Shown one piece after another: positions 26,255 through 35,013 of a DNA stretch of 40,403 nucleotides. The position numbers were made by a program, and so were the translations under genes. The notes under the pieces are model-generated. The model was not told where the DNA came from. It worked only from the letters and a program-made list of their open reading frames with translations, and did not search any database. Origin of the DNA: Verrucomicrobiales bacterium (GTDB lineage Bacteria > Verrucomicrobiota > Verrucomicrobiia > Verrucomicrobiales > DEV007); assembly GCA_014239335.1 (NCBI GenBank), contig JAAZZC010000142.1, positions 1-40,403 of the forward strand. The letters run 5' to 3'. Numbering within the stretch: position 1 is the first letter of the stretch; every line of letters starts with the position of its first letter.

Positions 26255-27061
26255 ATGCTAAATTTCACCAAAATGAACGGAGCTGGAAATGACTTCGTTA
26301 TAATTGACAACCGGGATCTCAATTGTGGGCTAGAAAAGAATAAAATAGAAAGCTTGTGTAATCGTCACAGTGGAATTGGGGCAGATGGTTTTATGGCTGT
26401 TGAACCTTCCCAATCCAATGGCGATTATAGAATGCGATACTTTAATTCTGACGGCAATGAAGCGGAAATGTGCGGAAATGGTGCGCGATGTTTTGCTCGT
26501 TTTATTTACACCCTGCAAGAGCAGAAGAAGGAAACAATAAAAATCGAAACTGTGGCAGGAATTGTCGTCGCTGAAATTCTCGACCCCGGAGTGCAAATAA
26601 TGCTTAGCTCTCCATTTAATCTTAAGTTAAACATTCCAATTGAAATAAACGAACAACGAGAACTCATTCACTTTATTAATACAGGCGTTCCTCATGCTGT
26701 GTTATTAGTTGATGAACTCGAATCAATTAATATAAAGAAAACAGGATCAGCAATACGACATCATTCCGAATTTGCCCCAGAAGGAACCAACGTCAATTTT
26801 CAAAAAATTGAATCATCAAACACTTTAACTATTCGCACATATGAACGTGGAGTTGAAAACGAAACGCTTGCTTGCGGGACAGGCATGGTTGCAAACGCAC
26901 TCATTCATGACCAACTTAATAATATAAACCCGCCAGTTTTTGTTAATGTCAAAGGAGGCGACACATTAAAAGTCTCCTGGGAAAAGGAAAATGATTCTTA
27001 TAAAAATGTTACACTAACAGGACCTGCAGAAATCGTCTTTGAAGGAAAAATTAATGTTTGA
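26255..27061 (+). CDS. dapF: Diaminopimelate epimerase
   Basis: Interconverts LL- and meso-diaminopimelate for lysine and peptidoglycan synthesis. The 268 residues carry both catalytic cysteines: Cys73 in MCGNGARCFARF and Cys207 in ETLACGTGM. The start motif FTKMNGAGNDFVIID is typical. Its 3' end overlaps dapA by eight bases, so the two are probably translationally coupled. No PLP is used, in agreement with the two-Cys mechanism. Confidence 0.97.
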   Translation: MLNFTKMNGAGNDFVIIDNRDLNCGLEKNKIESLCNRHSGIGADGFMAVEPSQSNGDYRMRYFNSDGNEAEMCGNGARCFARFIYTLQEQKKETIKIETVAGIVVAEILDPGVQIMLSSPFNLKLNIPIEINEQRELIHFINTGVPHAVLLVDELESINIKKTGSAIRHHSEFAPEGTNVNFQKIESSNTLTIRTYERGVENETLACGTGMVANALIHDQLNNINPPVFVNVKGGDTLKVSWEKENDSYKNVTLTGPAEIVFEGKINV

Positions 27062-27932
27062 AGGAGCACACACAGCACTCGTTACACCATTCAACAATAA
27101 TAATGTTGATGAGAATTCTTTACGCGAACTGATTGATTTTCAGTTTAATAATGGCATAAGCGGAATCGTTCCTTGCGGCACCACAGGTGAATCCCCGACC
27201 CTAACAGACTCGGAACATAAGCGCATTATTGACATTACAGTTGATGCAACAAATGGCAGGGGCCTTGTAATTGCCGGAACTGGATCCAACTGCACTCGTG
27301 AAGCAATCAAAATGACTCAATTTGCTGAAAAGTCTGGTGCAAATGCGGCCCTTTTAGTATGCCCATATTATAACAAACCATCCCAAGAAGGGCTGTTCCA
27401 ACATTATAAGTCAATCGCTAATCAAACCTCATTACCCATCATGCTTTACAGTATACCTGGGCGTTCAGTGATTGAAATATCGGTTGAAACTCAAGCCCGT
27501 CTCCATGAGGAATGCCCCAATATTTGCGCAATGAAAGAAGCTGGAGGCAATGTAGCCCGAGTAGAGGAAATCAGAAACTCTTTGCCCTCATCATATGAGG
27601 TTTTAAGCGGTGACGATGCCCTCACATTGCCGTTCATGAATAAGGGCGCTGTAGGAGTAGTCAGCGTCGCGTCAAATATTATACCTTCGCAACTCGCGTC
27701 ACTTGTTAGAGCCATTTTAAATGGCAAATCTGATGAAGCTAAAAACATTAACACTGAATGCAAAACCCTCTTTGAAGGGTTGCTTGGTCTTGACACTAAT
27801 CCCATTCCGATCAAGGAAGCCATGGCGCTAACAGGGAAAATCACTAATGAATTGCGATTGCCTTTAGTGGGACTGAATCAAACAGCTAAAGCTGATCTCA
27901 TTAGTTTGCTCAAGAATCTTGGTATTATTTGA
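27054..27932 (+). CDS. dapA: 4-hydroxy-tetrahydrodipicolinate synthase
   Basis: Condenses pyruvate with aspartate semialdehyde, the first step specific to the lysine/DAP pathway. From the ATG at 27054 the protein is 292 residues, the same as E. coli DapA. The Schiff-base Lys161 (ICAMKEAGGN), Thr43-Thr44 (PCGTTGES), Tyr106 and Tyr132, and Arg137 (SIPGRS) are all in place. AAGGAA lies eight bases before this ATG, one of the few recognisable ribosome sites in the window, and supports it over the TTG at 27039. Confidence 0.97.
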   Translation: MFEGAHTALVTPFNNNNVDENSLRELIDFQFNNGISGIVPCGTTGESPTLTDSEHKRIIDITVDATNGRGLVIAGTGSNCTREAIKMTQFAEKSGANAALLVCPYYNKPSQEGLFQHYKSIANQTSLPIMLYSIPGRSVIEISVETQARLHEECPNICAMKEAGGNVARVEEIRNSLPSSYEVLSGDDALTLPFMNKGAVGVVSVASNIIPSQLASLVRAILNGKSDEAKNINTECKTLFEGLLGLDTNPIPIKEAMALTGKITNELRLPLVGLNQTAKADLISLLKNLGII

Positions 27933-27952
27933 ATTTAACCTATTATTTCAAC

Positions 27953-28696
27953 ATGAATGAACCACTAAAGATATTAGTTACTGGCTCTCAAGGACGAATG
28001 GGAATGGCCGTGATTGATTGCTGCCATAATGACAGTGAGGTAAATGTTTCTGGTAGCATTGATGTTGGTGACCCTATATCAGACCATATTGATTCATGTG
28101 ATGTAATTATAGATTTCAGTTCACACAAATTTACTATCAATCTCCTTAGCGAATCCCTTAATTGCAGAAAGCCTGTAGTAATAGGAACGACCGGACATTC
28201 TGATGACGATCTCTCATCAATCACTAAAGCATCTGAAAAGCTATCAATTGTCATGGCACCAAACTTCAGCATAGGCGTTAATACTCTTTTCTGGCTCACA
28301 CAAAAGACCACTCAAATTCTCGGCAACAATTTTGATTTAGAAGTTGTCGAAATGCATCACAGAATGAAAATAGATGCACCTAGCGGCACAGCAAAGAGAC
28401 TCGGCGAAATATTAGCTGAAAGCAGAGGAGTTTCTTACGCAGATGATACTGTTCACGGAAGAAAGGGAATCACAGGGCAAAGAACACCTAAAGAAATAGG
28501 CATACACTCATTAAGAGGCGGCGATGTCGTTGGAGATCATACAGTAATTTATGCAAATGATGGTGAGCGGATAGAATTAACTCACAAAGCTTCAAGCCGT
28601 AATACTTTTGCAAATGGAGCAATACATGCTGCTAAATGGCTGTCTGGCCGTGACTCTGGCCTGTATGACATGCAAGATGTCCTCAACCTACACTAA
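27953..28696 (+). CDS. dapB: 4-hydroxy-tetrahydrodipicolinate reductase
   Basis: NAD(P)H-dependent reductase, second step of the DAP branch. The 247 residues from the ATG at 27953 begin with the nucleotide motif LVTGSQGRMG. They include VVIGTTGH, APNFSIGVN and the signature EMHHRMKIDAPSGTA with the catalytic His and Lys. SLRGGDVVGDHTV is also typical. A TTG at 27929, overlapping the dapA stop, would add eight residues (MNLTYYFN) and cannot be fully excluded, but the ATG fits the family start. The gene lies 20 bases after dapA. Confidence 0.96.
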   Translation: MNEPLKILVTGSQGRMGMAVIDCCHNDSEVNVSGSIDVGDPISDHIDSCDVIIDFSSHKFTINLLSESLNCRKPVVIGTTGHSDDDLSSITKASEKLSIVMAPNFSIGVNTLFWLTQKTTQILGNNFDLEVVEMHHRMKIDAPSGTAKRLGEILAESRGVSYADDTVHGRKGITGQRTPKEIGIHSLRGGDVVGDHTVIYANDGERIELTHKASSRNTFANGAIHAAKWLSGRDSGLYDMQDVLNLH

Positions 28697-28714
28697 TGAT
28701 TCCAAAATAATCTG

Positions 28715-29227
28715 GTGAATCAGCTTAATTACGGCATTGCTTTTGGCAGCAATCTTGGCAATAGGCTCTCAAATCTTCGGCAAGCCAAAAGGCTACTTCT
28801 ACATCATTGCCCATCCCCTAAGGAGGCAACGTTCTCTCCGATCTATGAGACCCAGCCCGTTGATTGCGCGCTAAAAACTAACAATTTTTTAAACGCAGTC
28901 GCTAACATGCAATTATCTATGGCCCCTGAGGATGCTCTAGATTTGTGTATAAAAATTGAATCTACATTTGATAGACCGGAGAAGAGGGAGAAAAATGCTC
29001 CAAGGACAATTGATCTTGATATAATTTACGCAGGTTCTCTTATCCATAATTCAAAAAAACTAACAATTCCTCATCCGAAATTATACAAACGAAGATTTGT
29101 TCTCGAACCATTATCTGTAATTATGCCGACACTCGTTTTGACAAACCAAAAAAAAACAATACTACAGCTCCTGAATGATATAGAATCCTCTGAGCCTCCT
29201 TTAAGTAAAATTATTAATACTTGGTAA
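28715..29227 (+). CDS. folK: Folate pyrophosphokinase (HPPK)
   Basis: 2-amino-4-hydroxy-6-hydroxymethyldihydropteridine diphosphokinase of folate synthesis. The 170 residues show the family motifs: GIAFGSNLGNR near the start, PIYETQPVD, NFLNAV, and the signature with magnesium-binding Asp pair in APRTIDLDIIYAG, followed by IPHPKLYKRRFVLEPL. The start is GTG, since no ATG lies in frame before the conserved block. The stop overlaps the panB start by one base (TAATG). A run of nine A bases lies at 29148-29156. Confidence 0.94.
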   Translation: MNQLNYGIAFGSNLGNRLSNLRQAKRLLLHHCPSPKEATFSPIYETQPVDCALKTNNFLNAVANMQLSMAPEDALDLCIKIESTFDRPEKREKNAPRTIDLDIIYAGSLIHNSKKLTIPHPKLYKRRFVLEPLSVIMPTLVLTNQKKTILQLLNDIESSEPPLSKIINTW

Positions 29228-30000
29228 TGGTAAATCAAACTCACCAATCACAACCATCAAGAGTTACTGCTTTAGCCTCTAAGGATCGAAACACTCCAAT
29301 ATCTGCATTAACTGCATATGATTACCCTACAGCTAGAATCCTAGACGAGAATGGGATTGACCTCATCTTAGTCGGGGACTCTCTTGGCATGGTAGTGTTG
29401 GGCCATAATGACACTACAAGCGTTTCGATTGAGATGATGGTTCATCACACCTCTGCATGTAGACCTGCAATTAATAATGCAGCGCTCGTAGCTGATTTAC
29501 CTTACGAATCATATCAAAGTCCAGACCAGGCCATTGCCTCAAGCAATTCGCTCGTTCAGGCTGGAGCCGATGGAATCAAACTCGAAGGAGGATCAGCAGT
29601 GATTCCTCAGATTACTGCTATCATAGAAACCGGCATTCCCGTTATAGGACACATTGGATTCCTACCCCAAAGCATAGAAATCGAAGGAGGCTATAAGAAA
29701 AAAGGCAAAAGTTCTGATGAATATTCAAGCATCCTTTCAGACGCAATATGCTTAGAAAAAGCAGGAGTCTCCGCTATCGTTCTAGAAAGTGTAGTAAGTG
29801 ATCTGGCTACTGAAATCACTGAAACATTAAAAATTCCCACAATAGGAATCGGATCTGGCGCTAATTGCGATGGGCAGATCAGAGTCATTCATGACATAAC
29901 TGGCAATTTTCCATGGTTCAAACCACCATTTGCAAAGCCTTTGTGTAATATTGCCGATGAAATTTCATCGGCCGTAAAAAAATACATTCAATCAATTTAA
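29227..30000 (+). CDS. panB: 3-methyl-2-oxobutanoate hydroxymethyltransferase
   Basis: First step of pantothenate synthesis: adds a hydroxymethyl group from methylene-THF to ketoisovalerate. The 257 residues from the ATG at 29227 match the family. ALTAYDYPTARI is near the start, VGDSLGMVVLGHNDT carries the metal-binding Asp, and GHIGFLPQS and the general-base Glu in IVLESVVSDLA follow. GIGSGANCDGQIRVIHDI is the usual C-terminal block. A TTG at 29221 is possible but would overlap folK more. The methylene-THF need links it to the folate genes. The gene is convergent with accA. Confidence 0.96.
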   Translation: MVNQTHQSQPSRVTALASKDRNTPISALTAYDYPTARILDENGIDLILVGDSLGMVVLGHNDTTSVSIEMMVHHTSACRPAINNAALVADLPYESYQSPDQAIASSNSLVQAGADGIKLEGGSAVIPQITAIIETGIPVIGHIGFLPQSIEIEGGYKKKGKSSDEYSSILSDAICLEKAGVSAIVLESVVSDLATEITETLKIPTIGIGSGANCDGQIRVIHDITGNFPWFKPPFAKPLCNIADEISSAVKKYIQSI

Positions 30001-30026
30001 TCACCCACAATTTGAAAGAAATACAG

Positions 30027-30875
30027 CTACCCAATAAATTCCCCCATAGCTCTATACTTCTTGTATCGCTGCTCTAACAATTGATCTATTGGCACACTTG
30101 AAAGATCTTCGTAAGCTTCAAGAATTGAATCTTTCAAATTTTTTGCTGCTAAAGATGGATTAGTATGCGCTCCTTTCGAAGGCTCGCGGACAATTCGGTC
30201 AATGACACCTAGCCGCTTCAAGTTCTTAGCATCCAATCTCATTGCATTAGCTGCATCAGGTGCATACTTTCTATCTTTCCACAAAATGGCTGCACATCCT
30301 TCAGGGCTAATTACTGAGTAATAAGAATTTTCCATCATCATCACTTTATCAGCAACACCAATACCCAAAGCCCCACCTGATCCTCCCTCACCAATGACTA
30401 TGGCTATTATTTGAGTCCTTAACAACATCATCTCCCTTAAATTATAAGCAATGGATTCTGCTATATTCCTTTCTTCTGCGCCGACTCCTGGATAAGCACC
30501 TGGAGTATCAATGATTGAAATTACTGGAAGCTTAAATTTTTGAGCAAACTTCATCATTCTTAGTGCCTTTCGATAACCTTCAGGCCCTGCGCTACCAAAA
30601 TTTCGTTTCAACTTTTCATTAGTATCTCGCCCCTTTTCATGTCCAATAACTACACATTTAATGCCATTTATGCGAACTAACCCAGCTGGCATGGCCCCAT
30701 CATCACCTATATGTCTATCCCCATGTAATTCTATAAAATCATCAAAACATGATGCAACATAATCCAGCATCATCGGCCGCCGAGGATGCCTAGCAATCTC
30801 AACTCTCTTCCAGGAAGAAACAGGATATTTCTTTTTCGGGGAGATTTTCTTCTTTGGTATTTTCTTTGTACCCAT
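30027..30875 (-). CDS. accA: Acetyl-CoA carboxylase carboxyltransferase subunit alpha
   Basis: With AccD (not in the window) transfers CO2 from carboxybiotin to acetyl-CoA, the first step of fatty-acid synthesis. The 282 residues are shorter than E. coli AccA (319): the N-terminal helical hairpin is replaced by a Lys-rich stretch (1-16). Core motifs are intact: RHPRRPMMLDY, ELHGDR, SIIDTPGAYPGVGAEERN, GEGGSGGALGIGV and SVISPEGCAAILWKD. Genes downstream of it on this strand end here, and acpP lies 1.5 kb upstream, which makes a loose fatty-acid cluster. Confidence 0.96.
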   Translation of the reverse strand: MGTKKIPKKKISPKKKYPVSSWKRVEIARHPRRPMMLDYVASCFDDFIELHGDRHIGDDGAMPAGLVRINGIKCVVIGHEKGRDTNEKLKRNFGSAGPEGYRKALRMMKFAQKFKLPVISIIDTPGAYPGVGAEERNIAESIAYNLREMMLLRTQIIAIVIGEGGSGGALGIGVADKVMMMENSYYSVISPEGCAAILWKDRKYAPDAANAMRLDAKNLKRLGVIDRIVREPSKGAHTNPSLAAKNLKDSILEAYEDLSSVPIDQLLEQRYKKYRAMGEFIG

Positions 30876-30896
30876 GTTTATTTCTTGAGCGGTTAA

Positions 30897-31748
30897 TTAA
30901 TTTCTAACGTGAATCGCCGATCCAGATCGAACTAAAAGAGCAAGTTCTTCGATATCATCATTCGAAACAAAAAAACCTGTCGCATACTTATCCTTCTCTT
31001 CATCTCCAGTCAAAGAACGTATAGGGACTCCCCTACGTTCGCACCTAATTTCCTTCGGCGCATTAACATATTCAGAGGAACCTATTTCAATGAATCGAGA
31101 CCCGTCCCCAACCACTAATCCTTTAACTGTAGAGTCCATGGAAGACGGGCAGCCCTGAGGAAGCCTACTTCCAACCAATTCATACTTTTTAAAAAGCTTA
31201 TCTTGTACATTTCTTAACGATATAGTTTTATCCTTCATATTGATCAGCACGCTGAAATGTAGGGGACAAACTATCAATTGATCTCCTGGCTGTAATTGAG
31301 ACCCCATCCTACCGTTCACCTGTAGTATGTACCCAACAGTTGTCTGGTGTTTTTGAGCGATCAACCTCAGAGCATCCCCTCTTTTAACTGTATACTCTTG
31401 CTTTCCCTCGCCGTTATCTCTTGAAAGCAAATGATCAGAATTAACCTCCCCTATTATTCGATTGGATTCTTCAAAATACTTCGATTCGGGATAATACTTT
31501 ATTAATTCGTATAACTTTTCAATCCCTCCAATCAATTCTCCAGTTTGTATTAGCGAAACTGCCTGCTCATAAAGGTGAGAACCATGATCCACCTTAATTT
31601 TAGGTAGTTTTTTTATTTCATTTACCTGGAATTGCAATTTGCGCTCAGGCTCAATTTTCTTGTTCCATATATAATAAACAGCAGTAACGCATAGAGATAA
31701 AACTCCTAATGAAACAAATGCAAACAGGAGCCTCAAATAGACTTTCAC
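30897..31748 (-). CDS. LysM protein with degenerate L,D-transpeptidase (YkuD) domain
   Basis: Membrane-anchored cell-wall protein of 283 residues, starting at GTG. It has one N-terminal membrane segment (about 5-28), a short TPR-like helical region (55-100), a LysM domain (118-161, YTVKRGDALRLIAQKH...LQPGDQLIV), then a YkuD-like fold (about 163-283, ISLRNVQDKLFKKYELVGSRLP and the ending DIEELALLVRSGSAIHV). In active enzymes the segment before that ending is SHGCIRMSN-D; here it is YATGFFVSNDD (255-265), so the catalytic His and Cys are absent. It should bind peptidoglycan but not cross-link it. It lies 17 bases before the next gene in an operon-like row with accA. YkuD assignment rests on pattern and needs structure comparison. 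Confidence 0.75.
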   Translation of the reverse strand: MKVYLRLLFAFVSLGVLSLCVTAVYYIWNKKIEPERKLQFQVNEIKKLPKIKVDHGSHLYEQAVSLIQTGELIGGIEKLYELIKYYPESKYFEESNRIIGEVNSDHLLSRDNGEGKQEYTVKRGDALRLIAQKHQTTVGYILQVNGRMGSQLQPGDQLIVCPLHFSVLINMKDKTISLRNVQDKLFKKYELVGSRLPQGCPSSMDSTVKGLVVGDGSRFIEIGSSEYVNAPKEIRCERRGVPIRSLTGDEEKDKYATGFFVSNDDIEELALLVRSGSAIHVRN

Positions 31749-31764
31749 TTTAGTTCATTGATAA

Positions 31765-32289
31765 TTAAAGCAACCCTCTACGCTGAAAATCAAAAACATT
31801 TATACCTTGGGACTTCCCTATCATTTCGACAGTGAACTTTAACAAACAAACTTCCCAAGCATCATCAACACCATGTATCACAGCCGATAACGGGTTCGAA
31901 TTTCTATTGGCCCTTTCCATCACTTTATCCCTAACGTCATTAAAAGGCTCATTAACAACATCCTCGCGAACCTTGTCCTTGCGAAAGCTGAATCCATATT
32001 TCAGAATTGATAAATCAGCAGCATTCTCATGTAACCATTGAGAAAAAGCCTCGGCTTGTTCTCCAAAGCCCTCAAATTCAAGATCAGAATAAGCTTCTGG
32101 TTTTATGATCGTTGGCCGATCCGCATGTAAAACACCCTCTCGAACTCTGGTCTCGTTAACACTATCCATTAGTTCGGAGATAAGATGAAACTCAAATGAT
32201 GTACTTCCGAAAGTATCAATACGACGGTCGGGTTCCAATAGAACCTCAGTGGACTCTAAAGCATATTGTATATCATCTTGGGAATACAT
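31765..32289 (-). CDS. Hypothetical protein, 174 residues
   Basis: Not recognised. A soluble, acidic protein with no signal peptide or membrane segment. Notable stretches are TFGSTSFEFHLISELMD (residues 27-43), VREGVLHADRPTII, and HGVDDAWEVCLLKFTVEMI near 139-157, where conserved-looking aromatic and acidic residues cluster. It begins 115 bases after acpP on the same strand, followed after 16 bases by the LysM gene, so it may be cotranscribed with LysM and accA. Length and composition suggest a real gene. A lineage-restricted housekeeping-type partner is possible, but no function is claimed. Confidence 0.7.
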   Translation of the reverse strand: MYSQDDIQYALESTEVLLEPDRRIDTFGSTSFEFHLISELMDSVNETRVREGVLHADRPTIIKPEAYSDLEFEGFGEQAEAFSQWLHENAADLSILKYGFSFRKDKVREDVVNEPFNDVRDKVMERANRNSNPLSAVIHGVDDAWEVCLLKFTVEMIGKSQGINVFDFQRRGLL

Positions 32290-32403
32290 TATTTATATTT
32301 ACGCCTAAAAAAGGGATACAGGACACGGGTATATGACTCCAATTATAGGAGAATCAAAGTAAAACAAATTAGGCTGGAACTCTACCAGATTTCCGGAGTT
32401 TTT

Positions 32404-32646
32404 TTACTCCCCTTTAATTGATTCGATATGACTTATGACGGCTCCAACGCTCACCAATTTCTCAGCTTCTTCATCAGGAACTTCAATATCAAACTCTTCC
32501 TCAAAAGCCATCACTAACTCGACGGTATCTAATGAATCAGCGCCCAAATCTTCGATGAACTTGGCCTCAGGAGTCACTTGCTCTTCAGGTACATTCAAGT
32601 TTTGAACAATTATATCTTTAACTTTATCTGCAATATTATCAGCCAT
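32404..32646 (-). CDS. acpP: Acyl carrier protein
   Basis: Carries growing acyl chains on a phosphopantetheine arm. The 80 residues contain Ser38 in the attachment motif [12 protein letters not shown], followed by the acidic recognition helix [19 protein letters not shown]. This is typical of the fatty-acid synthase ACP. It lies apart from other fab genes but on the same strand as accA, with two genes between. The upstream 160 bases are AT-rich; a TTGATA...TATAGC pair may be a weak promoter. Confidence 0.97.
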   Translation of the reverse strand: MADNIADKVKDIIVQNLNVPEEQVTPEAKFIEDLGADSLDTVELVMAFEEEFDIEVPDEEAEKLVSVGAVISHIESIKGE

Positions 32647-32806
32647 ATAAAATATATTTTAGTTATGTTAACTTGTTGGCTATACGGTCAGCAATACCTT
32701 TTATCAATTAATTAAATCAAAGATTTCAGTATTTTAAAAAAAAACAATGAAAAGGAAAATATTAATAAATATTTTATAGGAGCCTAAACCTCTAGGATTC
32801 TCTCTG

Positions 32807-33760
32807 TTAAACCTTCTCCTCAGCATCAACAACCTCAATTATTTCACCTGAAATTCTATCCTTTAGTAGATCCAGTATCAAATCTGCTCCAACAAACTTT
32901 AAATCATCAATCACTGCTCTCTTTTTTGAAGCGTCACCTTCGTCATAAAACACATAAGCCAAACCTTTCTTTGCCCACTTTCTGGTATCAATCCGATAAA
33001 TAGACTGGAAAGATATAATCTCTCCTTTTTCAGAAATAAGATTATCCGCATCAGCGATTAATACTCTTCTGCTATTTATTAATGCATTAATTAATATACA
33101 AAAAGCACTGACCCAAAGACAAAAAGCAATAATGATTTGGCCTTTGATTTCAGAAGCAGAATGAAATTTAGGATTCTTGACCTCCCAACCTTGTTGCCCA
33201 GATGACACAACGCCATAGACTGCCCAATCTCGTTTGGCAGTTGCCGCAGCAAATGAATTGTAACATCCCTCAAATTGATTTAAGCCATCCATCCCACCCT
33301 GCATTGCTGACTTCTTATCCTTAGCGTATTGTTTTAATTCCGCATAATCCTGCCAAGTAACATTGCGTTTCTGCCCATTTATATAGGCATCTTTAGCTGT
33401 GGATTCATTTATTTTCTTTAAAACGCTTTTGCCTTTAGTGGACTTTGAAAACTCCAGCCAAGTTTGATCTTCACCACCATCAGAATGAGCCTTCTGAAGT
33501 AATATCATTGAATCTTCGCCTGTAGTTGTATCTTGAGATCTTTTGGATAAACTATCTTTAAATTCGGGCCAACTTTCCCCCCTTCCTCCTGAATCGAAAG
33601 CTTCTTTAGCAAAAAAGACTACATTCTTTGCTGGCCAAGCAAATTTACCATCATAGAAAAACCATCCTCCACCTCCCACAGTCAACAGCAGCATGAGAGC
33701 CATTCTCCGGTAATACCAAAAAGCCACTCGGCAAATTATTTTTTCAGATGATGTCATCAA
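32807..33760 (-). CDS. Two-TM membrane protein with tandem Trp repeats
   Basis: Not recognised. The 317 residues have a membrane segment at about 19-36, a long extracytoplasmic region (about 40-205), a second segment (207-228), and a cytoplasmic C-terminal beta-rich part (about 231-305). That part resembles bacterial PH-like domains, with LIADADNLISEKGEIISF and WAKKGLAYVFYDEG. The outer region holds three related units about 36 residues apart, centred on Trp64 (ESWPEFKDS), Trp101 (QTWLEFSKS) and Trp136 (VTWQDYAEL). The start Met-Met pair has no Shine-Dalgarno sequence. The gene is divergent from thiH. Function is unknown. Confidence 0.7.
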   Translation of the reverse strand: MMTSSEKIICRVAFWYYRRMALMLLLTVGGGGWFFYDGKFAWPAKNVVFFAKEAFDSGGRGESWPEFKDSLSKRSQDTTTGEDSMILLQKAHSDGGEDQTWLEFSKSTKGKSVLKKINESTAKDAYINGQKRNVTWQDYAELKQYAKDKKSAMQGGMDGLNQFEGCYNSFAAATAKRDWAVYGVVSSGQQGWEVKNPKFHSASEIKGQIIIAFCLWVSAFCILINALINSRRVLIADADNLISEKGEIISFQSIYRIDTRKWAKKGLAYVFYDEGDASKKRAVIDDLKFVGADLILDLLKDRISGEIIEVVDAEEKV

Positions 33761-33845
33761 ATACGAATAAATCCTAAGTTTTCAATCTAGCAAGCTCTCA
33801 CTGACTTGCGAGCCTCTTCAGTAAAGTTTAAGTTTTAAAATAAAG

Positions 33846-34988
33846 ATGAGCTTTGTAAACACATTCGACAATCACGCTAATTGTCTGATTCCTCAAACAA
33901 GAAAGTTTAAACAGCTTTTAAACCCTATAACCGCTCTAGAGCTTGAGGAACTTGCACGACTTTCAACAAGCATTACCAGACAACATTTCGGGTATACGAT
34001 GCGATTATTTGCTCCTCTTTACCTATCAAATGAATGCGTTAATAATTGCACTTATTGTGGATTCTCTCGTAGTAACGCAATACTACGAGTAACACTGAAC
34101 GTAGATCAAGTCGTTACTGAGGCCATACATTTACACTCATTGGGCTTCAGGAGTCTTCTCCTTGTCGCTGGGGAGCACCCAAAATTCGTTTCAGAAGGAT
34201 ATTTGGAAGAATGCATTAAAGCAATTCGAGATCACATCCCTTCTATCGCTCTCGAAGTGGGCCCAATGGAAACTTCAGAATATAAAAATATGGTCCAAGC
34301 AGGATGTGAAACCCTCGTGGTGTACCAGGAAACTTATAACCGAAACACATATACTAAACTCCACACTAGCGGGCCCAAAAAAGATTTCAATTGGAGGCTA
34401 GAGTGCCCTGAAAGGGCATATCGCGGAGGCTTCCGCAGAATAGGCATTGGCGCCTTATTTGGTTTAAGTGAATGGAGAAACGAAGCATTAGCATTAGCAT
34501 CACACCTTGCTTACCTGCAGCGCAATTGCTGGAAGGCCAACTACACCGTAAGCTTTCCTCGAATCCGTCCGGCAGCTGGTGGATTTAACCCGGACCACAA
34601 CTTGACTGACAAAGATTTTCTTCAACTCATCTTTGCTTTCCGCATCACATTTCCCGAGGTCGGTATCATCTTAAGCACTCGCGAATCAAAGACCCTCCGA
34701 GACAACTTGTCGAAACTCGGAATCACCTCAATGAGCGCTGGCAGCCACACTGAACCTGGAGGCTATACAGGAGAGGGAACTGATGACCTTCATTACACGG
34801 TTAGAGGTAGACGCGTTGATTTAGATAATAAGATCGATTCAGAATCACCTTGTTCCGCACAATCAGCTACTGAACAGTTTGAAATAAATGATGATCGAAG
34901 CCCAAATGAAATATGCAAAATGCTCATTAAAAATGGCCTCGACCCAGTATGGAAGGACTGGGACCAATCAATTCTATCTACCAATTAA
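33846..34988 (+). CDS. thiH: 2-iminoacetate synthase (ThiH)
   Basis: Radical SAM enzyme that cleaves tyrosine to dehydroglycine and p-cresol for the thiazole half of thiamine. The 380 residues carry the cluster motif CVNNCTYCGF (Cys64, 68, 71). YTMRLFAPLYLSN lies before it, EVGPMETSEY in the middle, and SFPRIRPAAGGF and SAGSHTEPGGY near the end, all characteristic of ThiH rather than ThiC or CofH. It precedes thiS by 25 bases. No TPP riboswitch is visible upstream, only a GCAAG/CTTGC hairpin (33790-33809). The use of ThiH rather than glycine oxidase suggests an anaerobe or facultative lineage. Confidence 0.95.
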   Translation: MSFVNTFDNHANCLIPQTRKFKQLLNPITALELEELARLSTSITRQHFGYTMRLFAPLYLSNECVNNCTYCGFSRSNAILRVTLNVDQVVTEAIHLHSLGFRSLLLVAGEHPKFVSEGYLEECIKAIRDHIPSIALEVGPMETSEYKNMVQAGCETLVVYQETYNRNTYTKLHTSGPKKDFNWRLECPERAYRGGFRRIGIGALFGLSEWRNEALALASHLAYLQRNCWKANYTVSFPRIRPAAGGFNPDHNLTDKDFLQLIFAFRITFPEVGIILSTRESKTLRDNLSKLGITSMSAGSHTEPGGYTGEGTDDLHYTVRGRRVDLDNKIDSESPCSAQSATEQFEINDDRSPNEICKMLIKNGLDPVWKDWDQSILSTN

Positions 34989-35013
34989 CAGGATTCTTGA
35001 AGGAATTAAATCA

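Noticed and set aside
32352-32400. Hairpins just after acpP, as a terminator
   Set aside because: The T tract lies on the plus strand, where no gene ends, and the minus-strand stem is only about five pairs; too weak to call.
33761-33845. TPP riboswitch before thiH
   Set aside because: No CUGAGA or ACCUGA blocks; only a small GCAAG/CTTGC hairpin.
34888-35013. Upstream extension of thiS into thiH
   Set aside because: The 42 extra residues match no ThiS; the ATG at 35014 has a ribosome site and gives the normal length.
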